Source: Chondromyces crocatus (GTDB taxonomy: Bacteria; Myxococcota_A; Polyangia; Polyangiales; Polyangiaceae). From it: a stretch of DNA of 64,000 nucleotides. A program made the translations under genes and the position numbers. How positions within the stretch are numbered: the first letter of the stretch is position 1; each line of letters starts with the position of its first letter. Of the stretch, positions 26,349 through 33,523 are shown piece by piece. The DNA is taken from positions 2,184,001-2,248,000 of the forward strand of contig NZ_CP012159.1 of assembly GCF_001189295.1 (NCBI RefSeq), given 5' to 3'. The notes beneath the pieces are model-generated. The model was given only the letters and a program-made list of their open reading frames with translations. It was not told where the DNA came from and ran no database searches.

Positions 26349-26412
26349 GCGCGGCGACCGTCGAGCGCGGGTGATCGAGCAGAGGGCCGCTGACCCCAGC
26401 CGTCAGCGCCCG

Positions 26413-27465
26413 TCAGCGCGCGCTGCGCGCCCAGAGCCCCTGGTTCCGCTCGACGAGCGCGATCACGTCGTCGATGTTGGCCGCTGGATTGGTCCCGTAC
26501 AGATCGTGCCCCGCGCTCACGGCGCTGCTGTCGGCATTCTCGTCGAGCCGCCCCGAATCGAAGATGTTCGCGAACGACGACCCACCCTGCGCCGTGTGCT
26601 TCGGAATCGTCGCTGCATTGGCGATGTAGCCATAATGCAGGTTCGACCAGACGTCGTAGTAATAGACCACCGGCTTGTTCCCGATCCGGTTGTCCGTGCC
26701 CCACACTGGCCGGATCCTCGGCTTGTGGTCCCAGTCGTTGACGTCACCGGCGATCAGGTCCATCCCGCTGTTGATCCAGCCCTCGTCCGCGCGCACCCGG
26801 TTGCCGAAGATCCCGAGCCCCTGCGCCGTCTCGCCGGCCGCCGCGAAGCCATCCAGCCGCCCGAACGTGTCGCCCTGCACCTGCTGCCGCGCCGTGTTCA
26901 GGTGGTTGCGGATCCGCCCCACGTCTGGATCGTTGAGGTTTTTCTGCATCTCCGAGGCGATGTACCCCGGCACGCTGTCGAGCACGTCGAACTCGCAGAT
27001 CAACCGCGTCTTCGAGCCCACCTGCTCGTGCCGCAGCTTCTCGCGGGGCACCGCGATCCGCCCCTTCGCCAGCTCGTTCGCCTCGCGGATGCGCAGCGCC
27101 GCATACCCGTACGGCTCGGCCCACACATAGACCTTCTGGAGCCGCGCGTACTCGTCCGCCGACAGCGGGCGCTCGTGCTCCCGGGAGGGCTCGTACGCAT
27201 GGCTCCCCTGCTTCGGGACCGGGTCGCCAGGGTCCGCGGCCGTGAAGGCCACGTGGTATTCGATGTCGATTCGCCGCGACGACGGCAGCGGATGCTTCTT
27301 GAAAGGATCACTGTCCGGCGGCCTGCCCTTCAGCACCAGCACGTATTCGGGGCATCCATTCGTGCATTCACCAGGCGCATTGTCCCCGAAGGTCGCCTGC
27401 GTCGCCTCCTGGCGAACGGGATCAGTCCCGGTGGGTGGCGTCTCGGAGCTGTCGTTCTGCGACAT
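26413..27465 (-). CDS. Polymorphic toxin type 44 domain protein (probable effector)
   Basis: This 350-residue protein lacks a signal peptide. The C-terminal part reads NDWDHKPRIRP, then YYYDVWSNLHYGYIANAA and, 50 residues on, ANIDDVIALV. This follows the pattern of the Ntox44 toxin domain (WDHKP...DIWSNIHYGYVG...) in interbacterial effectors, where conserved His and Asp suggest nuclease-like catalysis. The N-terminal ~230 residues contain no PAAR, Rhs or other delivery domain that I recognise. Its first 44 bases overlap the upstream 121-residue gene. No secretion system is nearby, so delivery is unknown. Confidence in the family is good by eye; activity is inferred. Confidence 0.75.
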   Translation of the reverse strand: MSQNDSSETPPTGTDPVRQEATQATFGDNAPGECTNGCPEYVLVLKGRPPDSDPFKKHPLPSSRRIDIEYHVAFTAADPGDPVPKQGSHAYEPSREHERPLSADEYARLQKVYVWAEPYGYAALRIREANELAKGRIAVPREKLRHEQVGSKTRLICEFDVLDSVPGYIASEMQKNLNDPDVGRIRNHLNTARQQVQGDTFGRLDGFAAAGETAQGLGIFGNRVRADEGWINSGMDLIAGDVNDWDHKPRIRPVWGTDNRIGNKPVVYYYDVWSNLHYGYIANAATIPKHTAQGGSSFANIFDSGRLDENADSSAVSAGHDLYGTNPAANIDDVIALVERNQGLWARSAR

Positions 27466-27787
27466 GGGTCAGATCTTCCAGGCGCTCGGCCGGTGTCCTC
27501 GTCTCGTCGCGGGAGAGCGCCGCCTCGGCCCACGCGAAGCGCTCCTCGAAGCCCTCGCCGAACATCAGCGCGAGCACGGCGAACTGAGCGAGCTGCCGCT
27601 CACTGGTGAGCCCGTGATGCCGCGCTCGCGCCACCTGCCGGGCGACGAGGGACACCACCTCGGGCGCACCGAGCGCTCGCGTTGCACGGGGGAACTCCTT
27701 GCCGAGGAAGGCGACGAGCCGGGCGCGGTAGCCCTCTTCTTCCTCGACGGACAGGAGATCGAGCTGCTCAGCCGAGATCTTCAGCAT
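27422..27787 (-). CDS. Small accessory protein of T6SS-effector-locus type
   Basis: This 121-residue helical protein begins MLKISAEQLDLLSVEEEEGY and contains VARQVARARHHGLTSERQLA then LALMFGEGFEERFAWAEAAL. Small proteins of this pattern often stand beside type VI effectors and polymorphic toxins; they are thought of as adaptors or accessory factors, but their action is not settled. The gene overlaps the type 44 toxin-like gene by 44 bases, so they are co-expressed. It could be the immunity or loading partner; the overlap supports a pair, the sequence does not say which. Confidence 0.7.
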   Translation of the reverse strand: MLKISAEQLDLLSVEEEEGYRARLVAFLGKEFPRATRALGAPEVVSLVARQVARARHHGLTSERQLAQFAVLALMFGEGFEERFAWAEAALSRDETRTPAERLEDLTHVAERQLRDATHRD

Positions 27788-28190
27788 CCGACACGGCCTT
27801 ACCGTAGGTCATCGAACGACACCACTTCAACCCCCACGCTTCGCCACGGCGTGTCGACACGCACACGCGCCTCCAGCAGCCCATGCACACCCACGAACAA
27901 CCGCGCGCACGAGGCCATGCGCTCACGAGCCCGTGCGCTCCCGTCTCCACGAGCAACCACGAGCAACCACGAAATAGACGACGAATTTGGTGACAGCGAC
28001 CCCGCGATGACATCGCGATGACGTTCATGTGACTGCTACTTCTGATCCGTGCATTCGAGAAGGATACACCCGTGCTGTGCGTCGATGCCTCGTTACGGCC
28101 GTGATCCGCGATTGGTTGCGTATTGCCGCTTGCTCTCGTTCTCGCACGCTGGGAGTCGGCTGCTGTCACCATAACGTCAACCATGCGCCG
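27788..28190. other. Long divergent intergenic region (27788-28245) upstream part
   Basis: No gene is supported here. The part around 27850-28010 is rich in short ACGAGCAACC and CACACC repeats. The base composition is clearly lower in GC than the coding regions around it, as expected for a regulatory region serving the minus-strand toxin pair and the plus-strand lipoprotein. Confidence 0.5.
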
Positions 28191-28219
28191 TTGACAGATG
28201 CGTCCCCGCGTTTTAATGG
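28191..28219 (+). promoter_or_regulatory. Sigma-70-like promoter of the 28246 lipoprotein gene
   Basis: TTGACA at 28191-28196 is followed by TTTAAT (28212-28217, 15-base spacer) or TAATGG (28214-28219, 17-base spacer). A GGAGGA ribosome-binding site and the ATG at 28246 follow, giving a short leader of about 20 bases. Confidence 0.55.
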
Positions 28220-28245
28220 GTCCCCCCAACCACGGAGGACGACTC

Positions 28246-29613
28246 ATGAGGTTTCGCGCGCTCGCTCTCGGATGTCTCATTGCACTCTCGATGTCGGCAT
28301 GTGCCGGTGAAGAGGTGCTCACGGACGAGGTCACGGCCGAGGCCCACGGCGCTGCCGCGGCCACCAAGATCACGGCCTCGGAGGGCGCCCTCGTCCTGAC
28401 CTTCGACACCCTCGGCACCTTCCAGGATCGGCCCGGCGGGCGCGCGCTGGTGATCGAAGCCACCGCGAACCGCTACCTCGCCGAGGTCTTCAGCTTCGTG
28501 CCCGACGACGCCTTCGGCGAAGCGAACATCATCAGCCCGCGCCGCCTCGAGGTCGTGCTGCCGGTCGGCCACGAATTGAACTCCATTCTCTCGGGGCTCC
28601 CGCTCCTGCTCTCCGTCAAAACGAATACGGGCTCCCCGAACGCCTACACCGCAGAGGTCAAGCTCGCCTCGCGCTTCTACGATTTCCGCGGCTCGAATTC
28701 GATCTGGATCGACGAGAACGTCAACCCCATTTACAAGGTGAATGGCCCGAACCCCCTCGTGTACCGCGGTCGTGCCGACGCCGCTGCGAGCGCCCTCTCG
28801 GTGACGGCGCCCGACGGCTCGCCCCTGGTCGCGCGCGTCGACGCCGACACCTTCAACCTCGACTGGTCGTACTCCACGCTGAACGAGGCCGCCGACCCGC
28901 ACACCACCCCGCTCACCTTCTCGGCCACGCTGAACAACGGCACCACCGTCCAGAAGACGGCCCGCCTCGCCACCCGCGTCGTCGGCCTCGCGCTCACCTC
29001 GGGCGACCCCTACACCTCGTTCCCCCAGACCGTCTGCACCCCGGCCGCCTACCACTGCGTCCACGGCGCGCCCGACGGGACCACCGACTTCAGCGCCTGC
29101 GGCACCTACCGCGAGGTCTCGCGCTGCATGTACTCGTCCAGCGCGTGCGAGTGGGCGCCCCTCGAACCCCTCGCGCTCGACCCCATCGACGCCTCCGCCC
29201 TCGAACCGGCGCGCGCCACCTGGAACATCAACACCAACGGCTACACCTGGCACCACATGACCTCGCTGGTGGCCTACGAGACGCCGGAGTGCACCGACGA
29301 GCCCAAGACCATCCAGGGCATCATCGCGGACCTGGAGCAGAACGACATCCAGCACCAGAACTACTGGGGCGGCTCCTTCCTCGACCGCGCCGGCCTCGCG
29401 AACACCCTGTTCTTCCGCAGCGGCTACCCGGACGGGACCTCGCTCCTCGGCGCGGTCGACGGTTTCGCCGGCGGCGGCGACATCCAGGCCTGGTACGCCA
29501 CGGAGCGCGACAGCTGCCACAACTGCACCCAGAACATCGCGCGCGCCGTGCTGTTCTACCCGGGCAGCGGCCTCGTCCTCGTGTTCGACGGCTACTACGG
29601 CTACGACTCCTGA
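28246..29613 (+). CDS. Lipoprotein of unknown function, probably surface exposed
   Basis: This 455-residue protein has a lipoprotein signal (Cys at residue 19, MSACAGEE). The N-terminal half looks like one or two beta sandwiches. The C-terminal part holds many cysteines in pairs (TVCTPAAYHCVHG, SACGTYREVSRCMYSSSACEW, DSCHNCTQN) and ends with the hydrophobic VLFYPGSGLVLVFDGYYGY. CHNC is not a heme motif. I recognise no family. ATG 28246 has GGAGGA upstream and a good promoter; a hairpin terminator follows. It is monocistronic. Confidence 0.8.
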   Translation: MRFRALALGCLIALSMSACAGEEVLTDEVTAEAHGAAAATKITASEGALVLTFDTLGTFQDRPGGRALVIEATANRYLAEVFSFVPDDAFGEANIISPRRLEVVLPVGHELNSILSGLPLLLSVKTNTGSPNAYTAEVKLASRFYDFRGSNSIWIDENVNPIYKVNGPNPLVYRGRADAAASALSVTAPDGSPLVARVDADTFNLDWSYSTLNEAADPHTTPLTFSATLNNGTTVQKTARLATRVVGLALTSGDPYTSFPQTVCTPAAYHCVHGAPDGTTDFSACGTYREVSRCMYSSSACEWAPLEPLALDPIDASALEPARATWNINTNGYTWHHMTSLVAYETPECTDEPKTIQGIIADLEQNDIQHQNYWGGSFLDRAGLANTLFFRSGYPDGTSLLGAVDGFAGGGDIQAWYATERDSCHNCTQNIARAVLFYPGSGLVLVFDGYYGYDS

Positions 29614-29616
29614 GCC

Positions 29617-29680
29617 GATCACGACGCCATCTGATCACGACGCCATCTGATAACGGCGCCGGCTGATAACGGCGCCAGCG
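29617..29680 (+). repeat. Four tandem 16-bp repeats after the lipoprotein gene
   Basis: Two identical copies of GATCACGACGCCATCT (29617, 29633) are followed by two diverged copies starting GATAACGGCGCC (29649, 29665). The array begins immediately after the stop codon and ends ten bases before a strong hairpin. Confidence 0.75.
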
Positions 29681-29689
29681 CCGAAGGGA

Positions 29690-29755
29690 CCCCGGGGAGC
29701 CACTTGCGGATGCAACCGCAGCGGCTTCTCCGGGGTTTCGCCGCTCTTGAGCGGC
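29690..29755. terminator. Double hairpin between convergent genes (bidirectional terminator)
   Basis: The first hairpin (29690-29735) pairs CCCCGGGGAGCC with GGCTTCTCCGGGG and holds an inner TGCGG/CCGCA stem. The second (29740-29755) is GCCGCT-CTTG-AGCGGC. They lie between the lipoprotein (plus) and the uracil-DNA glycosylase (minus), whose stop is 30 bases further on. Confidence 0.65.
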
Positions 29756-29785
29756 CAGTCGTTCGTCGGGACCTTCCTTCGACCT

Positions 29786-30328
29786 TCACCCGACGGCGTG
29801 CCGCAGCTCGGCGAACCGCTTGGCCAGCTCCCCGAGCTGATAATGGGCATTGAGGCCGCTCGGATTCGGCAGCACCCACACCACCGCGTTCCCCAGCGGT
29901 TGATCCTGTAGCCCCAGGGCTGCGCGCGGAAACCCGAACGCCGTCCGGTAAGCCCCCACGCCGAGCACCGCGAGCACCCGCGGTCGGTAACGCGCCACCT
30001 TGCGGGCCAGCGTTTTTCCTCCGGCGCGCAGCTCGTCGGCGTCCAGCTCGTCGGCCGTGGCCGTCGCGCGCGACACCACGTTGGTCAGCCCGTACCCGAG
30101 CTGCACCATGTCCACGTCCTCCTCTGGACTGAACCGTCGCGGCGTGATCCCCGACGCGTGCAGCGCCGGCCAGAACCGATTGCCAGGGCGCGCGAAATGG
30201 TGCCCGACGGCCGCCGAATACAAGCTGGGGTTGATCCCGCAGAACAGCACCTTCAGGTCCTGCGCAATGCGATCGGGAATGCGGCGGCCGTGCGCTGCCG
30301 CGAGCTCGTCACGGGTGGGTCGCTTCAT
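29786..30328 (-). CDS. mug: G/U mismatch-specific uracil-DNA glycosylase (Mug/TDG)
   Basis: The 180-residue enzyme has the Mug active-site motif GINPSLYSAAVGHHFARPGNRFW from about residue 31 (Asn as catalytic residue) and the second motif NPSGLNAHY near 153-161. Length and motifs equal E. coli Mug (168). It removes uracil or thymine opposite guanine in base excision repair. It is the last of two minus-strand genes; the glutathione S-transferase start lies on the same strand upstream, 89 bases away. It shares a terminator with the converging lipoprotein gene. Confidence 0.92.
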   Translation of the reverse strand: MKRPTRDELAAAHGRRIPDRIAQDLKVLFCGINPSLYSAAVGHHFARPGNRFWPALHASGITPRRFSPEEDVDMVQLGYGLTNVVSRATATADELDADELRAGGKTLARKVARYRPRVLAVLGVGAYRTAFGFPRAALGLQDQPLGNAVVWVLPNPSGLNAHYQLGELAKRFAELRHAVG

Positions 30329-30417
30329 GGATCTCGGGTCGGGGGCTTCGAGGTGGAGTACTTCATGGCTTTCGTCTGGGCTTCGGCGCTTCGCCGCGGA
30401 TCCGGCTCGTGGACCCC

Positions 30418-31071
30418 TCAGGTCGCGGGCGGCGCGTTCCTGGCAAAGGGCGCCATGTGCGAGGCCATCGCGCGCTGGAATGCGGGCCGCGCCTCACAGC
30501 GCATGCGGTAGGCGTCGAGCGCCGGCATCTGCGCGACCAGATCCGTGTGGCGGAGGATGCGCAGGACCGTCGTCATGAGCAGATCCCCTGCCGTGAACCG
30601 ATCTTCGAGGTACTCCCGATCGCCCAGCCACGCGGCCACGCCAGAGAGCCGCTTCTTCACGGCCTCCACCGCGGCGGGCCGGTGCTCCTTCGCCCATGCC
30701 TCGTCCCTGGCGAAGATGTCGATCTCGGCCAGGTTCTGGATGGGCGGCTCCACCGAGTTCAGCGCAGCGAACATCCAGGTGGTGGCGCGCGCGCGCCCCT
30801 TCGCATCCCGCGGCAAGAGCACCTCCGAGCGCTCGGCGATGTGCAGCACGATGGCGCCGGACTCGAACATCACGAGCCCATCCTCCTCGTACGCCGGCAC
30901 CTGACCGAACGGCTGGAGCGCGCGGTACACCTCGGTACGCTGGTCCTCCGGCCCGATCAGCAGCTCCTCGTAAGGCAGCCCCACCTCCTCCAGCGCCCAG
31001 CGCACCCGGAGCTCACGCACCACCCCCTGAGCAAAGGGCGGAACCCAGCGAAACGCGCTCACCCTGATCAT
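30418..31071 (-). CDS. Glutathione S-transferase family protein
   Basis: This 217-residue protein has an N-terminal thioredoxin-like domain (1-80) with PFGQVPAYEEDGLVMFESGAIVLHIAE, the glutathione-binding cis-proline and Glu-Ser motif. A helical C-terminal domain contains FTAGDLLMTTVLRILRHT, the N-capping box region. It conjugates glutathione to electrophiles or acts as a thiol reductase. The ATG at 31071 follows AGGGAGG. GATGAAATC occurs twice in tandem just upstream. No specific class can be named. Confidence 0.88.
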   Translation of the reverse strand: MIRVSAFRWVPPFAQGVVRELRVRWALEEVGLPYEELLIGPEDQRTEVYRALQPFGQVPAYEEDGLVMFESGAIVLHIAERSEVLLPRDAKGRARATTWMFAALNSVEPPIQNLAEIDIFARDEAWAKEHRPAAVEAVKKRLSGVAAWLGDREYLEDRFTAGDLLMTTVLRILRHTDLVAQMPALDAYRMRCEARPAFQRAMASHMAPFARNAPPAT

Positions 31072-31352
31072 GGTCGACCTCCCTGCAATGATTTCATCGA
31101 TTTCATCCGCCAGCCCCCGTGAATGGCGAGGCCGACGGTGCCCTCGGCGAATGTCGTGGCATTCGCCCCTCGGCAGCCTGTCCAGGCTCCACCTTCAGCG
31201 GTGCCTCATCCCTCGCATTCCACTTGCAATCACCTGACCGTGGAGGTGGCACTCGGGCGGGAGCAAGGCGAGCGCGAGACCCGCTGCGTGGATGACCGAG
31301 CCATGACGGACGCATGACCCTGGTCCCCCGACGCTCCTCGTAGAAGCATTGC

Positions 31353-32156
31353 ATGGCGATCGCCCTTTTTCTCATCGCCCACTCCACCCTCGCCGTCTTC
31401 TTCCAGACCTTCTTCCTGCACCGTTACGCCGCGCACCGCATGTTCACCTGCTCGCCTCGCTGGGAGCGGGCGTTCTATCTGCTCACCTGGGTCACCCAGG
31501 GCTCGTCGTTCCTCGTCCCGCGTGCCTATGCCGTGCTGCACCGCATGCACCACGCTTATAGCGACACGCCGAAGGATCCGCACTCGCCGCGGCACGCCTC
31601 CGGTTTTCTGTCGATGATGTGGAAGACCAAGGAGCGGTATCACAATCTCGTCATCCGCAAGGAGACGCCCGAGCCTCGCTTCGACGGCGGCACCCCCGAG
31701 TGGCCCGCCCTGGATCGCCTCGGCGATGCCTGGCTGGTGCGCGTCGCCTGGGGGACGGCCTACACGCTGTTCTACGTGGCGTTCGCCACGGCGTGGTGGC
31801 AATTCCTGCTGCTCCCGGTTCATTACCTGATCGGACCGATGCACGGCGCCATCGTGAACTGGTGCGGGCACCGCTATGGCTACCGCAACTTCGACAGCGA
31901 CGACGACTCGCGCAACACCCTGGTGTTCGATTTCATCACGCTGGGGGAGCTGTTCCAGAACAACCACCACAAATATGGGCAGCGGCCGAACTTCGCGGTG
32001 CGCTGGTTCGAGGTCGACCCTGCTTACCAGGTGATGCGCGTGCTCGACGCCGTGGGGATCATCCGGCTCGGCGAGAAGCCGTCGCGCGCGCGGCGCCTGG
32101 CTGGAGAAGAGGCGAGCAGCACCGCGGGGCCGGTGGCGACGACGGGCGAGGCGTAG
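31353..32156 (+). CDS. Acyl-CoA (fatty acid) desaturase
   Basis: This 267-residue membrane di-iron enzyme carries the three histidine boxes HRYAAHR (23-29), HRMHH (about 60-64) and NNHHKYG (about 203-209), plus a further His in WCGHRYGYRNF. These ligate the two irons of delta-9-type desaturases, which introduce a cis double bond into acyl chains at the inner membrane. Hydrophobic segments flank the boxes. It is shorter than the ~300-400 residue relatives at both ends. It stands alone and is followed by the 43-bp repeat array. Confidence 0.9.
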   Translation: MAIALFLIAHSTLAVFFQTFFLHRYAAHRMFTCSPRWERAFYLLTWVTQGSSFLVPRAYAVLHRMHHAYSDTPKDPHSPRHASGFLSMMWKTKERYHNLVIRKETPEPRFDGGTPEWPALDRLGDAWLVRVAWGTAYTLFYVAFATAWWQFLLLPVHYLIGPMHGAIVNWCGHRYGYRNFDSDDDSRNTLVFDFITLGELFQNNHHKYGQRPNFAVRWFEVDPAYQVMRVLDAVGIIRLGEKPSRARRLAGEEASSTAGPVATTGEA

Positions 32157-32270
32157 CGTCGGTTCGGTGAGGGGACGGAGGGAGGGGCGAGGAACGTCCA
32201 CGGTGTTCCGAGGAGGAGCCCGAGGTGGCGAACGTCCGTGGTGTCCCTGGTCGAGGGGGGAAAGGGTGGG

Positions 32271-32615
32271 GACCGTTCCGGGAGATCTTCGCTGGTGCAG
32301 TAAAGAGGGTGGGGACCGTTTCGGAGGTTCTCTGCTGGTGCAGTAAAGAGGGCGGGGACCGTTCCGGAGCGTCTTTCCTGGTGCAGTAGAGAGGGTGGGG
32401 ACCGTTCCGGAAGCTCTTTTGCTGGTGCAGTAAAGAGGGTGGGGACCGTTCCGGAGGCTCTCTGCTGGTGCAGTAAAGAGGGTGGGGACCGTTCCGGAGG
32501 TCCTCTACTGGTGCAGTAGAGAGGGTGAGGACCGTTCCGGGGGCTTTTTACTGGTGCAGCGAAGGAGGGGGGGACCGTTCCGACGGCTCTTCGCTGCTGG
32601 TCAGGGCTGTTCCGG
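32271..32615. repeat. Minisatellite of about eight 43-bp tandem repeats, each with a hairpin
   Basis: Units start at 32271, 32314, 32357, 32400, 32444, 32487, 32530 and 32573 (spacing 43, once 44); the last is degenerate and weak copies precede the array from about 32190. Each unit begins GACCGTTCCGG, then carries a stem such as CTCTACTG-GTG-CAGTAGAG, and ends GGGTGGG. In other units the stem reads CTTTGCTG-GTG-CAGTAAAG, so both arms change together. The period is not a multiple of three, so it is unlikely to encode protein. It fills the 518-bp gap between the desaturase and the Uma2 gene. Confidence 0.85.
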
Positions 32616-32674
32616 TGCGCTGTCCTGGTAAAGCAGCTCACCATGGGGGCTGCGTCTGGCCCGAGGGCCCCGCG

Positions 32675-33250
32675 TCACGCCTCCCAGAGGACCGAGAGCG
32701 GCAGCTCGATGGCGTCGAACGGGGCGGCCCGCACGACGGCGCTGGCCTTGGCGAGCATCTCCGTCTCCCAGCGCTTCCGCGGGCTGAGGTGGTGGATCTC
32801 CAGGGCGCGTTCGATGGGGTCGACGAGCCAGGCCCACGAGACGCCTTCGCGTGCGTAGACAGGGAGTTTGTCGTAGCAATCGTCCTCCGCGGTGGACGGG
32901 GAGAGGACCTCGCAGATCCAGTCGGGGGCGAGCGGGAAGTGGGCTGACTCGGGGAGGCGAGGCATCCGCTCGCGGCGCCAGCCGGCAAGGTCCGGCACGA
33001 GGACGTCGTCACCCAGGTGAAGCTCGGGCTCGTCGAGGATCCACCACCCGCCCGGGCCGCCAACGCCGAGCTGGAACGGCGACCCGAGCACCATCCCGAG
33101 GGTGGAGGAGGCCATGGCATGCTTCGGTGCCGGTCGGGGCGACATGAAGAGGGTGCCCGCGATGATCTCGCCGACCATGTGCGGAGGTACAGCCTCGAGA
33201 TCGGCGTACGTGGCTGCTACCGGTCGTTTTTCTGCCGGATTGCCCATCAC
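32675..33250 (-). CDS. Uma2-family (DUF820) putative restriction-endonuclease-like protein
   Basis: This 191-residue protein has the PD-(D/E)xK-like pattern of Uma2 proteins: PDLAGWR near 97-103, WICEVLSPST near 119-128 and YDKLPVYAREGVSWAWLVDP near 135-154. The Asp, Glu and Lys residues form the nuclease core. Members are very common in myxobacteria and cyanobacteria; their function is not established. It begins MMGNPAEKRPVAATYADLEAVP. It is alone on the minus strand beside the minisatellite. Confidence 0.88.
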   Translation of the reverse strand: MMGNPAEKRPVAATYADLEAVPPHMVGEIIAGTLFMSPRPAPKHAMASSTLGMVLGSPFQLGVGGPGGWWILDEPELHLGDDVLVPDLAGWRRERMPRLPESAHFPLAPDWICEVLSPSTAEDDCYDKLPVYAREGVSWAWLVDPIERALEIHHLSPRKRWETEMLAKASAVVRAAPFDAIELPLSVLWEA

Positions 33251-33523
33251 CGACTCCTCGTTGCGGCCTTCATGGCGTCGTCGCTGCTGCCTTACCCACG
33301 GGCTGGTTTGATTCTCATCAGCCTACACCAGGCCAATTCGTGGCGCCTCTGGGAACCGAGCTGGCACCGGGAACGACCTGCTGTCGTACCGCAAGCAAGA
33401 AGGGATTCCGGGGTCGCGCTCGTTTTTGCCAGAGCAGGCCGCTGCGCTGCGGGCGCCGGGCTTCGAGGCAGGCGGTAGCCTGTCCGTGACACGCTCTGGA
33501 CAACCCGTGCTACGGTCCCGCCG

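Noticed and set aside
32271-32615. Possible CRISPR array
   Set aside because: Units are contiguous with no unique spacers between them and no cas genes are present.
32024-32644. A 206-codon minus-strand frame across the 43-bp repeats
   Set aside because: It overlaps the desaturase end and reads the repeat in three changing phases because 43 is not a multiple of three; the repeat itself explains the open frame.
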